A DNA stretch of 64,000 bases. It comes from Nostoc sp. FACHB-892 (GTDB lineage Bacteria > Cyanobacteriota > Cyanobacteriia > Cyanobacteriales > Nostocaceae). The notes under the pieces were generated by a model. That model ran no database searches and was not told the origin of the DNA. It worked only from the letters and a program-made list of their open reading frames with translations. Position 1 is the stretch's first letter, and each line of letters starts with the position of its first letter. Both the position numbers and the translations under genes were made by a program. The stretch is taken from NCBI RefSeq assembly GCF_014698795.1, contig NZ_JACJTR010000002.1, positions 248,001 to 312,000 of the forward strand. Direction: 5' to 3'. Shown here piece by piece: positions 55,551-64,000 of this stretch.

Positions 55551-56744
55551 TTACAGTGCAGATTTGAGTACAGCGATCGCTCGAAGCCACAGCATAAGAC
55601 TAATAGGCGCTCCAAGTAGAATTCCAGCGATCGCCCAGCCTCTCTGATGCGCTTTGAATTGTTCAACATTGCGCCACGGCCTACTTTTCCAAGCCCATTC
55701 ATTGCCTTTAGCACCAAGAGCGATCGCCATTAACCACCAACCGTGGGGTATAAAACAGAATAGCCCATACCACACTTGATTCGGCCACATCCACAACCAA
55801 GGCATCAGAAATGCGCCCCAATTCCAACCGAGAATTTCCTCTGGGACTGTTTCATTGTAATTATTTATCCCACATCCAGAATTGTTGATTATCTCTTTTA
55901 GCGGCAAAACTTGATTCTTGTTTGCAGATTTGACAGCCAGACCAGATTTGAGAGCATTCAGCGCTTGGCGGGCATCAGTAAATCGTTGTTCTGGAGCAGG
56001 TTCTATCAACTTTTGTAGCCAACTGACAAAACTGGGACTGAGATTAACTCGGTCGGTAAATTGCAGCCGCAAATCTTGCTGGGGTAAATCAGAGGGCGAA
56101 GTTCCTGTTAGCAAATGAATTAAAGTCGCACCCAGTGCATAGAGGTCTGAAGCTGGAACCGCTCGACCACCAAATTGTTCCATTGGGGCATAACCATAAG
56201 TACCGACAACAGTAAAAGTAACGCCCTCTCTTGCCGCTTTGTCCTGAACTGCACCAAAATCAACTAAATAAATCCGATTATCTTCGCCCCAGATTAAATT
56301 ACTCGGTTTAATATCTCTATGCAAGACCCCTGGATTCAAGTCATGTAGATACGTGAGAATATTTAAAACCTCAATAGCAATTTTTCTAGTTCGCTTTTCA
56401 GTAAACCTTTTGCCATCAGCAAGTTTTTCCTTAAGCGATTCACCAGGGATATATTCTTGTATTAAGGCAAACCAGAGGGTGCGATCGTCAATACAAAAAT
56501 AATCTATATATCGAGGGATGCGGGGATGATTTAGCTGTTTAAGAATTTGTGCTTCCCTCTCAAAAAGTTTCAAGTCATCCCACTGTACAGTACCGCCAAA
56601 GGCCAAAAGTTTGACCACAACGGTCGATTTTTCGTCACTAGAGGCTTGTAAATCCTTAGCTAGCCAAGTTTGACGAATTCCATTATTGCCGAGTTGGCGT
56701 TGGATTTGATAACGATCTTGTAATATCTCTTCTGGTTGCAGCAT
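55551..56744 (-). CDS. Serine/threonine protein kinase with C-terminal membrane segments
   Basis: A 397-residue Hanks-type kinase. The kinase domain covers about 11-270. The Gly loop is unusual (LGNNGIRQTW, with one Gly missing). The ATP-anchoring Lys lies in TVVVKLLAFGG. The catalytic loop is LHRDIKPSNLIW and the metal loop VDFGAVQD. The activation segment VGTYGYAPMEQFGG has the PME typical of cyanobacterial kinases. The C-terminal 120 residues contain two or three hydrophobic helices with a Trp-rich loop (GAFLMPWLWMWPNQVWYGL). This is a common cyanobacterial arrangement of unknown input. It diverges from the antitoxin-like gene. Confidence 0.93.
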   Translation of the reverse strand: MLQPEEILQDRYQIQRQLGNNGIRQTWLAKDLQASSDEKSTVVVKLLAFGGTVQWDDLKLFEREAQILKQLNHPRIPRYIDYFCIDDRTLWFALIQEYIPGESLKEKLADGKRFTEKRTRKIAIEVLNILTYLHDLNPGVLHRDIKPSNLIWGEDNRIYLVDFGAVQDKAAREGVTFTVVGTYGYAPMEQFGGRAVPASDLYALGATLIHLLTGTSPSDLPQQDLRLQFTDRVNLSPSFVSWLQKLIEPAPEQRFTDARQALNALKSGLAVKSANKNQVLPLKEIINNSGCGINNYNETVPEEILGWNWGAFLMPWLWMWPNQVWYGLFCFIPHGWWLMAIALGAKGNEWAWKSRPWRNVEQFKAHQRGWAIAGILLGAPISLMLWLRAIAVLKSAL

Positions 56745-56845
56745 CTTACACCTGCTGGCAGTTTACGATAATCTGATTCCCTTACTATTCAAGGATAGTC
56801 ATTATCTAGAGAAATTGTAGGAACCAGATAATTGACTAAAACCAG

Positions 56846-57184
56846 TTGAAGATTTCAATAGCCGTGAGGAAATTTAGAAGACTCGATGAATTTGAAAAAG
56901 AGTACTTCCGCAATCATCCAGAAGAAATCGACGATTATTTGACCGAGATATTTCAGGAATATGCAGAAGACAACGATTCCGGCGCATTATTGGCATCCTT
57001 GCGCGTCGTTGCTCGTGTACGCGGAATTAGTGAGATAGCCGAGCAAACAGGCATGACACGCCGAGGATTACAAAAAGCCTTATCCAGCAATAGCAACCCG
57101 CGCCTTGAAAACGTCAATTCCATTATGAAGGCGCTGGGATATTGCCTTACGCCGCAAAAAATTATGCCTTCAGCGCCAGAGTAA
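56846..57184 (+). CDS. Solitary antitoxin, HTH addiction-module antidote protein
   Basis: A 112-residue protein of the putative addiction-module antidote family (TIGR02684 type). An N-terminal KFRRLDEFEKEYFRNHPEE leads to a helix-turn-helix (SLRVVARVRGISEIAEQTGM, TRRGLQKALS, then NPRLENVNSIMKALG). The partner toxin (a RelE/HigB-type protein) usually lies immediately upstream, but here the upstream gene is a divergent kinase and no toxin is seen. The start is TTG 56846 or GTG 56864; no ATG is available. Confidence 0.85.
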   Translation: MKISIAVRKFRRLDEFEKEYFRNHPEEIDDYLTEIFQEYAEDNDSGALLASLRVVARVRGISEIAEQTGMTRRGLQKALSSNSNPRLENVNSIMKALGYCLTPQKIMPSAPE

Positions 57185-57229
57185 ATCACAATAGTAATTA
57201 TCGATTGTGACATTATTGCAGAATGTGGG

Positions 57230-58291
57230 TTAAAGATAATTTTTACGATAATAAGCTTGATATTCCGCAGACAGCAGAGGTTCCCACCAATCACGATGAT
57301 TGAGATACCATTGAACTGTTAAACGTAAACCCTCAGCAATTGTTACTGAAGGTGTCCAACCAAGCTGAGTTTTAATCTTGTTCGCATTAATTGCATATCT
57401 TCTGTCATGTCCAGGTCTATCCTTGACAAAAGTAATCAACTGTTTTGCCGGATGCACTGGTAAATCAGGTGCTAATTCATCCATCATCTGACACAAAAGC
57501 TGCACCAGATTGAGATTTTCCACCTCATTGTTACCACCAATATTGTATGTTTCCCCTGGTTGACCGTGATTAATTACCACATCTAAAGCACGACAATGAT
57601 CGCCTACATAAAGCCAATCGCGCACATTTTTACCATCACCATAAACAGGTAATGGCTTACCTATCAAAGTGTTGATGCACATCAAAGGAATTAGCTTTTC
57701 GGGGAACTGATAAGGGCCGTAATTATTAGAACAATTTGTGATAATTGTTGGGAGGTTGTAAGTATGGTAATAAGCCCGCACTAAGTGATCACTCCCGGCT
57801 TTTGAAGCTGAATAGGGACTATTGGGAGCGTAAGGTGTAGTTTCACAAAAAGCTTCATCATCTGCGCTCAAACTACCGTAAACTTCATCAGTAGAAACGT
57901 GTAGAAAACGATAATCACATGGCTGTGCTTGAGCCTCCCAATGTTGCCGAAAAGCTTCTAGCAGCGTGAAAGTTCCTACTACATTAGTTTGGACAAAAGC
58001 AGCCGGCCCAAGAATTGAACGATCAACATGAGATTCAGCAGCAAAATGGGCGATGGTATCTATATTTTCGGTTGATAATAACTCGTCTATGATGGTGCGA
58101 TCGCAAATATCCCCCTGCACAAACTGAAAATTCTCTCTTCCCTCAACTAGTGCCAAATTCAGACGATTTCCTGCGTAAGTAAGCGCATCCAATACCACCA
58201 CACGATCGTCTGGATAAACCTGACACCAGTGATGCACAAAATTTGCCCCAATAAACCCCGCACCCCCAGTAACTAATAACCGCCGAATCAT
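57230..58291 (-). CDS. rfbB: dTDP-glucose 4,6-dehydratase
   Basis: A 353-residue short-chain dehydrogenase that converts dTDP-glucose to dTDP-4-keto-6-deoxyglucose, the step before dTDP-rhamnose and related sugars. The NAD motif GGAGFIGANFVHHW is at 8-21. The catalytic Asp/Glu region HVSTDEVYGSL, the YSASKAGSDHL Tyr-Lys pair, and NCSNNYGPYQFPEKLIPL are all intact. It lies 61 bp after a glycosyltransferase gene on the same strand. Together they probably serve surface polysaccharide synthesis. Confidence 0.95.
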   Translation of the reverse strand: MIRRLLVTGGAGFIGANFVHHWCQVYPDDRVVVLDALTYAGNRLNLALVEGRENFQFVQGDICDRTIIDELLSTENIDTIAHFAAESHVDRSILGPAAFVQTNVVGTFTLLEAFRQHWEAQAQPCDYRFLHVSTDEVYGSLSADDEAFCETTPYAPNSPYSASKAGSDHLVRAYYHTYNLPTIITNCSNNYGPYQFPEKLIPLMCINTLIGKPLPVYGDGKNVRDWLYVGDHCRALDVVINHGQPGETYNIGGNNEVENLNLVQLLCQMMDELAPDLPVHPAKQLITFVKDRPGHDRRYAINANKIKTQLGWTPSVTIAEGLRLTVQWYLNHRDWWEPLLSAEYQAYYRKNYL

Positions 58292-58352
58292 TGAATTTCC
58301 TCTTTTGTCTCTGTGATCTGTGCGCCTTTGCGATTCATTTCTATTATTTAAA

Positions 58353-59339
58353 CTATTTCTTCCTTAGCTTCCCGTATATCTTCTGAGCGAGTAATTTTGC
58401 CACACGTATTTTTGTCAAACTTTTAATATTAGATGGCTGCTGAATTTTGTGATCAAAAAACTCATTTAACTCATTCAGAATAACTTGGAAACGTTTAATA
58501 ATATTTTTAGTTCGATATTCAGCCAAAAACTCTTCAGACAAACTAAAAGCTACTGAAGAATCAATCACCTTCAGAATACGTTGGACATCATATTCTTGTG
58601 AATATCCAGCTATTTTATAACAATTAAATCCAGGGTCTAAGTAATCAGCTAGTCCACCATTGACGCTAGAAAATACTTGACAACCACAAGCAAGAGCTTC
58701 CATTGGTTGTAGACCAAATCCTTCACTAACACGCTGTTGTGCCCAGTACTCAGCCGAATCATAGAGGTAAACCTTAGCTCGGTTGAATAACCCAGGTAAA
58801 TCCTCTACATAGGAATCAACAACCAATACTTTACAACGTTTTTGTAACGCTGGAATCAATTCTTTAATTAAATACTCAGAAGACTTCCGAACCTGAACTA
58901 AAACATCAATGTCCCGTTCTAGTCCTAAATTTTGAAACTCATCAGAAATTTGATTGGGTAAATAATAAATGAGAGAATTAGGTGATTTTTCTCCCCAATA
59001 TCCCATTGTATAGCGGCTAACAGTGATGATCGGAATACTGGGAGGTAGCCTAAATGGATAACCTGCACTATGTGCATGGTAAATGACATTGTATTGCTTA
59101 AGTTTAGCCACAAGTTGAGCTACATCAAATCCCCAACTGATCACAAAAATTACATCACTTAAATTGTTCTCTTTTAGCAAATCATCAATAAAAAGCTTAT
59201 CTTTTTCCCGTTGACGGTAAGTTACAACATCAGCACTACAGAACTGTTGAACCAGATTAAGTGCTTTTAATTCAGCCCAAAGACCACCACAGGCAAATTT
59301 GCCATCTGTACCAGGGAGTAAGAAGTAAAGTTTTCTCAT
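58353..59339 (-). CDS. Glycosyltransferase, group 1 (GT4-like)
   Basis: A 328-residue cytosolic glycosyltransferase with a GT-B fold. The C-terminal nucleotide-sugar site is visible: VLVQVRKSSEYLIKELIP at the start of the second domain, VYLYDSAEYWAQQRVSEGFG, and GLQPMEALACGCQVFSSVNGG, the E-x7-E region. The N-terminal acceptor domain is unlike named relatives, so the sugar and acceptor are unknown. rfbB follows directly, suggesting use of a dTDP-deoxyhexose-derived sugar. Confidence 0.85.
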   Translation of the reverse strand: MRKLYFLLPGTDGKFACGGLWAELKALNLVQQFCSADVVTYRQREKDKLFIDDLLKENNLSDVIFVISWGFDVAQLVAKLKQYNVIYHAHSAGYPFRLPPSIPIITVSRYTMGYWGEKSPNSLIYYLPNQISDEFQNLGLERDIDVLVQVRKSSEYLIKELIPALQKRCKVLVVDSYVEDLPGLFNRAKVYLYDSAEYWAQQRVSEGFGLQPMEALACGCQVFSSVNGGLADYLDPGFNCYKIAGYSQEYDVQRILKVIDSSVAFSLSEEFLAEYRTKNIIKRFQVILNELNEFFDHKIQQPSNIKSLTKIRVAKLLAQKIYGKLRKK

Positions 59340-59506
59340 AATTTTTTAGGGGAATACCGCAAGGCGGAAGTCAAAAGTCAAAATTCAAAAGGCTTTAATT
59401 TTGGGCTTTATGGCTGTTTTAATTTAAATGGTAAGTTTATTTCCGCTGACCTGTACTAGATGGAGAAAACTATGTAGAAAATTTTTTTTTGTCTCCCTCA
59501 TCCCCC

Positions 59507-60232
59507 TCATCCTTCCTCTTGCCAACCCACTTTAACAAAATGTGCCTCACGCCCCCAAACATCGCGTCTACAGGTAATATTTTCAATTGTTAGGTTAAAA
59601 GGAATGGCTGTTGTTAGGTAACGCTGTGCCATAGAACCTAAATCAGGTGCGAGTTCGGCCGCTGTCGTCGCTGCTAACCCCAAACCAATAAGTTGCTCGA
59701 TTGGTCGAAATGGTAGTAACAGATGCACACCTACAACTAGTCCAGCAGTTAAGAGCATTGCTACTGATAAATTTGTACCGCAACGAGGATGTACAGCCAA
59801 ATTCCATTCTCCACTGGTGAGGCGATGTCGAGCAAGTATGACCGCACGCCGCAAATCACTTATATTCACCTCACCATAGAGGTAAAATCCCTGCTCAGTA
59901 GACAAACCGCCTAATAGTTCGTTATCTAATTGAACGTTAGTAGGTTCACCTTTAGCAGGATAGGCACTTTTTGATTCGCTAAGAACCCAAACAGTAGCGT
60001 GTTCTAAAGCGTGAACCTGCCGTATCATCAGAATTTCTTTCAACCCTGGAATAAACGATAGCTGTCTGAGTAAGTCGGCATCTTGTGTGGGTTGCGGAAA
60101 GTCTAAGGGTCGGTATTCTGGGCCCGAAACTTTCTCAGATACAGGTGTCGTAAAATCAAAGTTAAAAAATTCAAAGGGAGACGAGCCACCCTGAAAAGAA
60201 GCAGAAGTATTCATTGGAACACTGCTCTCCAA
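59507..60232 (-). CDS. DUF6391-like cyanobacterial protein
   Basis: A 241-residue protein found in cyanobacteria. The core LRQLSFIPGLKEILMIRQVHA and LEHATVWVLSE begins near residue 54. It contains a His-Ala-Leu-Glu-His motif that could bind metal. A hydrophobic segment (SVAMLLTAGLVVGVHLLLPF near 154-173) suggests a membrane association. The 50 N-terminal residues are Phe/Ser/Pro-rich and probably disordered. The function is unknown; the DUF assignment is from memory of the family pattern. Confidence 0.7.
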   Translation of the reverse strand: MESSVPMNTSASFQGGSSPFEFFNFDFTTPVSEKVSGPEYRPLDFPQPTQDADLLRQLSFIPGLKEILMIRQVHALEHATVWVLSESKSAYPAKGEPTNVQLDNELLGGLSTEQGFYLYGEVNISDLRRAVILARHRLTSGEWNLAVHPRCGTNLSVAMLLTAGLVVGVHLLLPFRPIEQLIGLGLAATTAAELAPDLGSMAQRYLTTAIPFNLTIENITCRRDVWGREAHFVKVGWQEEG

Positions 60233-60621
60233 GCCGATGGAGCAACATAGATTTCTTTTAAATGTAACGCTTGCACCACTGAATTGTTGCTAATTTTTAT
60301 GGATGATTGTTGAGTTTGGGCATGGGGCATTGGGCATTGGGCATTGGTCATTAATTATTCTCCTCTGCCCCTTTGCTTTTCTGCGTAAGTTTTAAATCTT
60401 GTGCCCGGAATTTGCAAAGGAATTCTGATGTTTTATAGTTTCCGAGTCCGAGGGTCAGCTGGCTCCACTAAGATAAACTCCGGCTGAGTGAAGGACTCGG
60501 AACTTTTGGTAGAATGTTCACACTGAAAACTTAGGCGTGAAGAGGGGAACAATCACTAAACCTCAAAGTTGGCTTGCCGTTATACCAGACCAGAGCAATT
60601 ACTTTGCTACTAGTAAATTGT
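60233..60621. other. Intergenic region between DUF6391 and pedR
   Basis: GGGCATT heptamers (about 60318-60350) are followed by repeat-like CTCCTCTGCCCC text. A separate structured element lies at 60437-60504 and is listed on its own. No gene is seen. Confidence 0.5.
60437..60504. ncRNA. Candidate structured RNA element
   Basis: A 10-bp outer stem (60440-60449 with 60493-60502, TTCCGAGTCC/GGACTCGGAA) encloses an inner 8-bp stem with one G-T pair (60455-60462 with 60480-60487, TCAGCTGG/CCGGCTGA). An asymmetric-sequence internal loop GAGGG/GTGAA separates them, and the apical loop is 17 nt. No long T-run follows on either strand, so it does not look like a simple terminator. The strand is not decided. 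It lies 118 bp downstream of the pedR stop. No named RNA family is recognised. Confidence 0.5.
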
Positions 60622-60885
60622 TTATTCGATCTGGTTAGGCAGAAGACAGCAATTGACATCATTCAAACAGACTTTGCCCCACTGTAACGCCCAGCGGACA
60701 AGAGCTACTCGATTTTCTGTCTCGGTTTTGGTAAGAATGTTACTGATATGGTTATCAACTGTACGCTTGCTAATCTCCAGTTTTCCTGCAATCTCTTGGT
60801 TAGTTAAGCCAGCGGCTACTAAATCGATAATTTGCAGTTCTCTGTCTGACAGACTAACGGGGGTCTCAGACTTGCCACCAGCCAT
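60622..60885 (-). CDS. pedR: PedR-like LuxR-type redox-responsive regulator
   Basis: An 87-residue protein consisting almost entirely of a LuxR-type helix-turn-helix (LSDRELQIIDLVAAGLTN, QEIAGKLEISKRTVDNHISN). The Cys-containing tail VCLNDVNCCLLP has Cys73, Cys79 and Cys80. Length and the Cys tail match PedR of Synechocystis, a small regulator that loses DNA-binding activity when reduced through thioredoxin under active photosynthetic electron transport. Cys80 corresponds to the redox-sensitive position as I recall it. The match is by size and motif; other LuxR-only proteins exist. Confidence 0.8.
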   Translation of the reverse strand: MAGGKSETPVSLSDRELQIIDLVAAGLTNQEIAGKLEISKRTVDNHISNILTKTETENRVALVRWALQWGKVCLNDVNCCLLPNQIE

Positions 60886-61248
60886 GACTATTTCTATCCT
60901 CCCTTGGTATATGTACTTAATCGCTCTTTCTAATTCTAGAAGATTCTTTTGTTGGGAGGGGTTTCAAGTGTTAGCAGTAATCCAATTGTCAATATTTTCT
61001 TTGGATTTAAAGTTAGCAAAAATATAAGGCAAAAAGATACTTAAGTATTTTAATATACTAAAATAATGTAATTTTTTGGTGTAAGTACTTAGATTGCTCG
61101 GTTTGTGCTCAGAAGCATATAGATGTTATGGGGTAATAAAAATTGCTATTTAATTCTATGAAGGACTGGCGACAGATTAGCAAAAATTGTTGTAGATTTT
61201 ATACTGTAAATTTCTAATCCAAAATCAAAATCTAAAATCTAAAATGAA
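60886..61248. other. Divergent intergenic region, pedR / fructokinase
   Basis: AT-rich spacer with AATCCAAAATCAAAATCTAAAATC-like degenerate repeats just before the fructokinase ATG (61210-61240). Both promoters should be here, but neither can be placed. Confidence 0.4.
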
Positions 61249-62226
61249 ATGAGCAATCCCCGTGTTTTATGCCTCGGCGAAGTTTTGTTTGATTGTTTAG
61301 CCGATCAATTAGGGCTAAAGCTGGAAGAAGTCAAATCTTGGACTCCCTACCCAGGAGGAGCACCAGCTAACGTAGCCTGTGCTTTAGTCAAGCTGGGGAC
61401 ACCAGCAGGATTTATCGGAGCCGTTGGTGAAGATGAACCAGGAAATGCACTGGTCAAGCTATTACAAGATGTAGGTGTAGAGACAACAGGGGTACAACGT
61501 CATCCTACAGCACCAACGCGGCAAGTTTATGTTACACGTGATCTGGCTGGCGATCGCACCTTCGCCGGATTTGGTCAGTATGACACCGCAGAATTTGCCG
61601 ATACTCGCCTGCAAGCCAAACAATTGCCAAATTCGCTGTTTGAAGACGCAGATTTTCTGGTTTTGGGTACTTTGGAATTGGCTTATCCTGAAAGTGAACA
61701 GGCAATTCACCACGCCCTAGAGTTAGCAGAACGTTATGATCTGAAAATTATGCTGGATGTCAACTGGCGGCCTGTATTTTGGGACGAGCCAAATATCGCT
61801 CATCAAAAAATCCCAGAATTATTTAAGCAAGTCGATTTTCTTAAACTCTCCAAAGAAGAAGCTGAATGGCTATTTGAAACCGCAGATCCTGGAGCCATCA
61901 CTTACCGTCTGGCTTCAATTGAAGGAGTACTAGTAACAGATGGAGAAAACGGTTGTGCTTATTGTTTGGGTGAGAATGAAGGCAAATTACCTTCCTTTTC
62001 CATGCCAGTAGTTGATACAACTGGTGCAGGAGATAGCTTTTTGGCAGGATTCATCCATCAATTGAGTCAGCACGGCATCCACAGCTTGCGGGATGCAGAA
62101 ACAGCAAAACGTATTGTCACTTATGCCAGTGCTGTTGGAGCGCTGACTACCATTAAAGCAGGTGCGATCGCTTCCCAACCGACTGCTGCTGAAGTCGAAG
62201 CTTTTCTCGCCACACATCAACTCTAG
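61249..62226 (+). CDS. Fructokinase (PfkB-family carbohydrate kinase)
   Basis: A 325-residue PfkB-type kinase. The N-terminal VLCLGEVLFDCLAD and PYPGGAPANVACALVKLG match the substrate-binding part of fructokinases. TFAGFGQYDTA lies in the lid region, DVNWRPVFW in the core, and LKLSKEEAEWL near 205. The C-terminal PfkB signature DTTGAGDSFLAGF holds the catalytic Asp. Fructose phosphorylation during sucrose breakdown is the likely role. The gene stands alone and is divergent from pedR. Confidence 0.93.
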   Translation: MSNPRVLCLGEVLFDCLADQLGLKLEEVKSWTPYPGGAPANVACALVKLGTPAGFIGAVGEDEPGNALVKLLQDVGVETTGVQRHPTAPTRQVYVTRDLAGDRTFAGFGQYDTAEFADTRLQAKQLPNSLFEDADFLVLGTLELAYPESEQAIHHALELAERYDLKIMLDVNWRPVFWDEPNIAHQKIPELFKQVDFLKLSKEEAEWLFETADPGAITYRLASIEGVLVTDGENGCAYCLGENEGKLPSFSMPVVDTTGAGDSFLAGFIHQLSQHGIHSLRDAETAKRIVTYASAVGALTTIKAGAIASQPTAAEVEAFLATHQL

Positions 62227-62852
62227 GAACTAACATAAGCCACTGGGATATCAGCCACCACAGGCTGATACTCCCCACTAGAAAATAGACGAAAATCGTC
62301 ATCCCATTCTGCTTATTAAATAATTTTAAAACCCTAAGATAAACACTTTTGCATTGGGTGCAAACGCTTCAGCCAGAAGCAAGGAACATATACGCCCTCT
62401 GGGGAACTTAGTTTAGAGCCTTTATTAAGCTTGATAAAAAATATATTAATTTTTAATACAATAAATTAGTTTTCTAAATCTCAATTTTATTTAGTTTTAT
62501 CATAGGTCTAACAGAAGTTATTGGCAACCTTTGGTAATGATTAAAGGTTACTTGCTTTAAGGCATGAAGTACAAGGGAAGAAGGTTTAAACTGCCTGTAT
62601 TCGTGGAACTTGTGGCAATAACTCAGATTCAACTTTAAAACTAGATTGTGATGCATAGGTCTGCAACCCTTGCACCGCAAAAATGATGGAGTTTTATTTC
62701 TTAAACCTTCTGAATTCTGACTTTTAAGAGCAGAGGGAGAGAAAGACATTTTCATACTTGGCGATGAAACTTATTTCATTGGGACTGCCTTCTGCCTTAA
62801 CCAGCCTGTTATTGATTACCAAAATCTGACAATAAAAAATTTTAATAGAAAT
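62227..62852. other. Intergenic region after fructokinase
   Basis: TATCAGCC (62249-62256) pairs with GGCTGATA (62263-62270) over a 6-nt loop, 23 bp past the stop; the tail is not T-rich. The remaining sequence has no supported gene. A 93-codon leftward frame (62474-62755) has atypical composition and is not called. Confidence 0.45.
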
Positions 62853-63998
62853 ATGGGGGCTGTATACATGACTTCCAGCATTCCAAAAGATATCAAAATA
62901 CATACTCCTTTAGTAGGAGATGTGAATAATAAAAGTCGAATTACTTACCAAGCGAGTCGCACAGCGATCGCTGGATTCAATGGAATCTTAATGACAGCAG
63001 CAGAGGCTTATATCAATGGGCTAAAAATCCCCGAGCCTCTGCTTAAAATCCTTTTAAATCTATCTATCCAAATCAGTTACAAGTATTTTCCGTCTCTTTT
63101 AGTTCCCTATGAATGGCTGTTACAAGAAAGCGATCGCCTTGCAGAAGGATCACACGAACTAATGAAGGTTCAATACAACCTACCCGAAGAAATGTTCAGT
63201 CTGATCTTAAAAGAAACAGAACTTTTATATCCCAAATACACGATGGCTTTATGGGAGAAAGGAGCATTTAACCTTGAGCAAGCTCAAATGGATATGCTCG
63301 ACGATTTAATTGCAAAAGCAGGCATCGAAGATGGAGACGAAATTCTAGATTTGGGATGCGGTTGGGGTTCTGCATCAAATTACATTCTTTCCCGGTTTCC
63401 GCGTGTGAAAGTAACGGCTGTTAATTTGAGCCATCAACAATGCGAATATATGCGGAGAAAAATGCAAGATCCTAGCAGTTACCTCAGTTCAGATAGATTC
63501 ACTCTATATGAAGAGGACTTTAATGATATTGATTTGGAGACTAAGTTTGATAAAATTATGGCGATTGGGCTATTTGAACATGTAGGTAATTTAACAAAAT
63601 CATTCACAAAACTGGCTTCTATTCTCAAAGAGGATGGTAAGATTTTAATTCACATAATCACAACCAAACTACCTTACAATATAACCCATCCTTTTATCAA
63701 TAAATATATTTTCCCCAATATGCGGGTATGGAATTATGATGTTATACCAAAGATTAATACAGACCTAAAAACCATTAATCAATGGTATTTAAATGGTGCT
63801 AATTACTCAAATACCCTGAGAAATTGGTTGATAAATTTTGATCAAAATCAAGCAAAAATTAAAGATTTAAATTATGGCATGAACTATGACAAGTTCTGCC
63901 GGATGTGGAGGCTTTATTTGCTCTTGTGCATACAGTATTTTGACGGTTGTAATGGTGAAATTCTTGGTAACGGTCAATACCTATTGGTTCATACGTGA
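62853..63998 (+). CDS. SAM-dependent methyltransferase, cyclopropane-fatty-acid synthase-like
   Basis: A 381-residue methyltransferase of the CFA synthase/coclaurine N-methyltransferase-like family. The N-terminal 130 residues are helical. The SAM domain begins with EILDLGCGWGSASNYILSRF near 165-184, followed by VTAVNLSHQQCEYM, FDKIMAIGLFEHVGN and ILKEDGKILIHIIT. The C-terminal region has the RNWLINFD and MWRLYLLLCIQYFDGCNGE pattern seen in this family. Cyclopropane synthases proper and small-molecule methyltransferases share this layout, so the substrate is open. ATG 62853 is used; ATG 62868 is an alternative. The stop is at the very end of the window. Confidence 0.88.
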   Translation: MGAVYMTSSIPKDIKIHTPLVGDVNNKSRITYQASRTAIAGFNGILMTAAEAYINGLKIPEPLLKILLNLSIQISYKYFPSLLVPYEWLLQESDRLAEGSHELMKVQYNLPEEMFSLILKETELLYPKYTMALWEKGAFNLEQAQMDMLDDLIAKAGIEDGDEILDLGCGWGSASNYILSRFPRVKVTAVNLSHQQCEYMRRKMQDPSSYLSSDRFTLYEEDFNDIDLETKFDKIMAIGLFEHVGNLTKSFTKLASILKEDGKILIHIITTKLPYNITHPFINKYIFPNMRVWNYDVIPKINTDLKTINQWYLNGANYSNTLRNWLINFDQNQAKIKDLNYGMNYDKFCRMWRLYLLLCIQYFDGCNGEILGNGQYLLVHT

Positions 63999-64000
63999 CA

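Noticed and set aside
60437..60504. Assignment of the structured element to a known riboswitch or SRP/6S RNA
   Set aside because: No conserved core sequences of those families are visible, so it is reported only as an unnamed candidate.
62474..62755. 93-codon leftward frame between fructokinase and the methyltransferase
   Set aside because: No family features, no convincing ribosome-binding site and unusual His/Cys/Lys composition; possible but unsupported.

Overview
The window is chromosomal DNA from a filamentous, probably heterocyst-forming cyanobacterium (Nostoc/Anabaena-like). The evidence is psbU, btpA, pcxA, a PedR-like regulator, a VKOR-DsbA fusion, DUF3120, DUF3134 and DUF3370 proteins, the argF-lexA pair with a cyanobacterial LexA box, frequent GCGATCGC (HIP1) octamers, and many heptameric short tandem repeats (TTAGTCA, CCCAATG, TAACTCC types) between and sometimes inside genes. 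The species is not identified.

Layout. 1-3.4 kb: the start of an Uma2 gene at the left edge, a DEAD-box RNA helicase and rimO. 4-9.4 kb: btpA, a VKOR-DsbA disulfide enzyme, a CHASE2-PAS-GGDEF cyclase and a small secreted peptide. 9.4-18.7 kb: nadB, psbU, DUF3120, uppP, a PDZ-radical SAM protein and a large secreted GH10-like protein. 18.8-26.6 kb: a decayed PAS-kinase remnant, a receiver-EAL protein, a PQQ-type sugar dehydrogenase lipoprotein, a cupin, a HEAT-repeat protein, a GNAT acetyltransferase, two small membrane proteins and an AmpG-like transporter. 26.8-44.1 kb: a DNA phosphorothioation (Dnd) and defence island. 44.2-64 kb: lexA, argF, tRNA-Thr, mltA, pcxA, an AddB-like P-loop protein, msrA, a nuclease-like domain protein, a Ser/Thr kinase, a solitary antitoxin, rfbB and a glycosyltransferase, a DUF6391-like protein, pedR, a fructokinase and a cyclopropane-synthase-like methyltransferase.

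The island is the most interesting part. dndC-dndD-dndE and a Dnd-associated methyltransferase run leftward, diverging from a dndB-like DGQHR gene. Convergent to dndB is a tight leftward operon, Dnd-associated protein 4 / a second DGQHR protein / a zinc-binding HNH nuclease. After a truncated Uma2 gene and an SLH-DUF3370 gene comes a second DndD-like ATPase. Its start codon overlaps the stop of an unlisted 57-residue ORF. Beyond that lies an SF2 helicase of the type linked to Dnd restriction. I see no DndF, DndG, DndH or SspE in the window. The working hypothesis is that the HNH/DGQHR/protein-4 operon and the ATPase/helicase genes supply the restriction half of an unusual phosphorothioate-dependent system. 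No cysteine desulfurase (DndA) is present, so sulfur would come from a desulfurase encoded elsewhere.

Other points of note are an exact match to the cyanobacterial LexA box upstream of lexA, a possible structured RNA downstream of pedR, and three genes in which intergenic-type repeat text is translated in frame.
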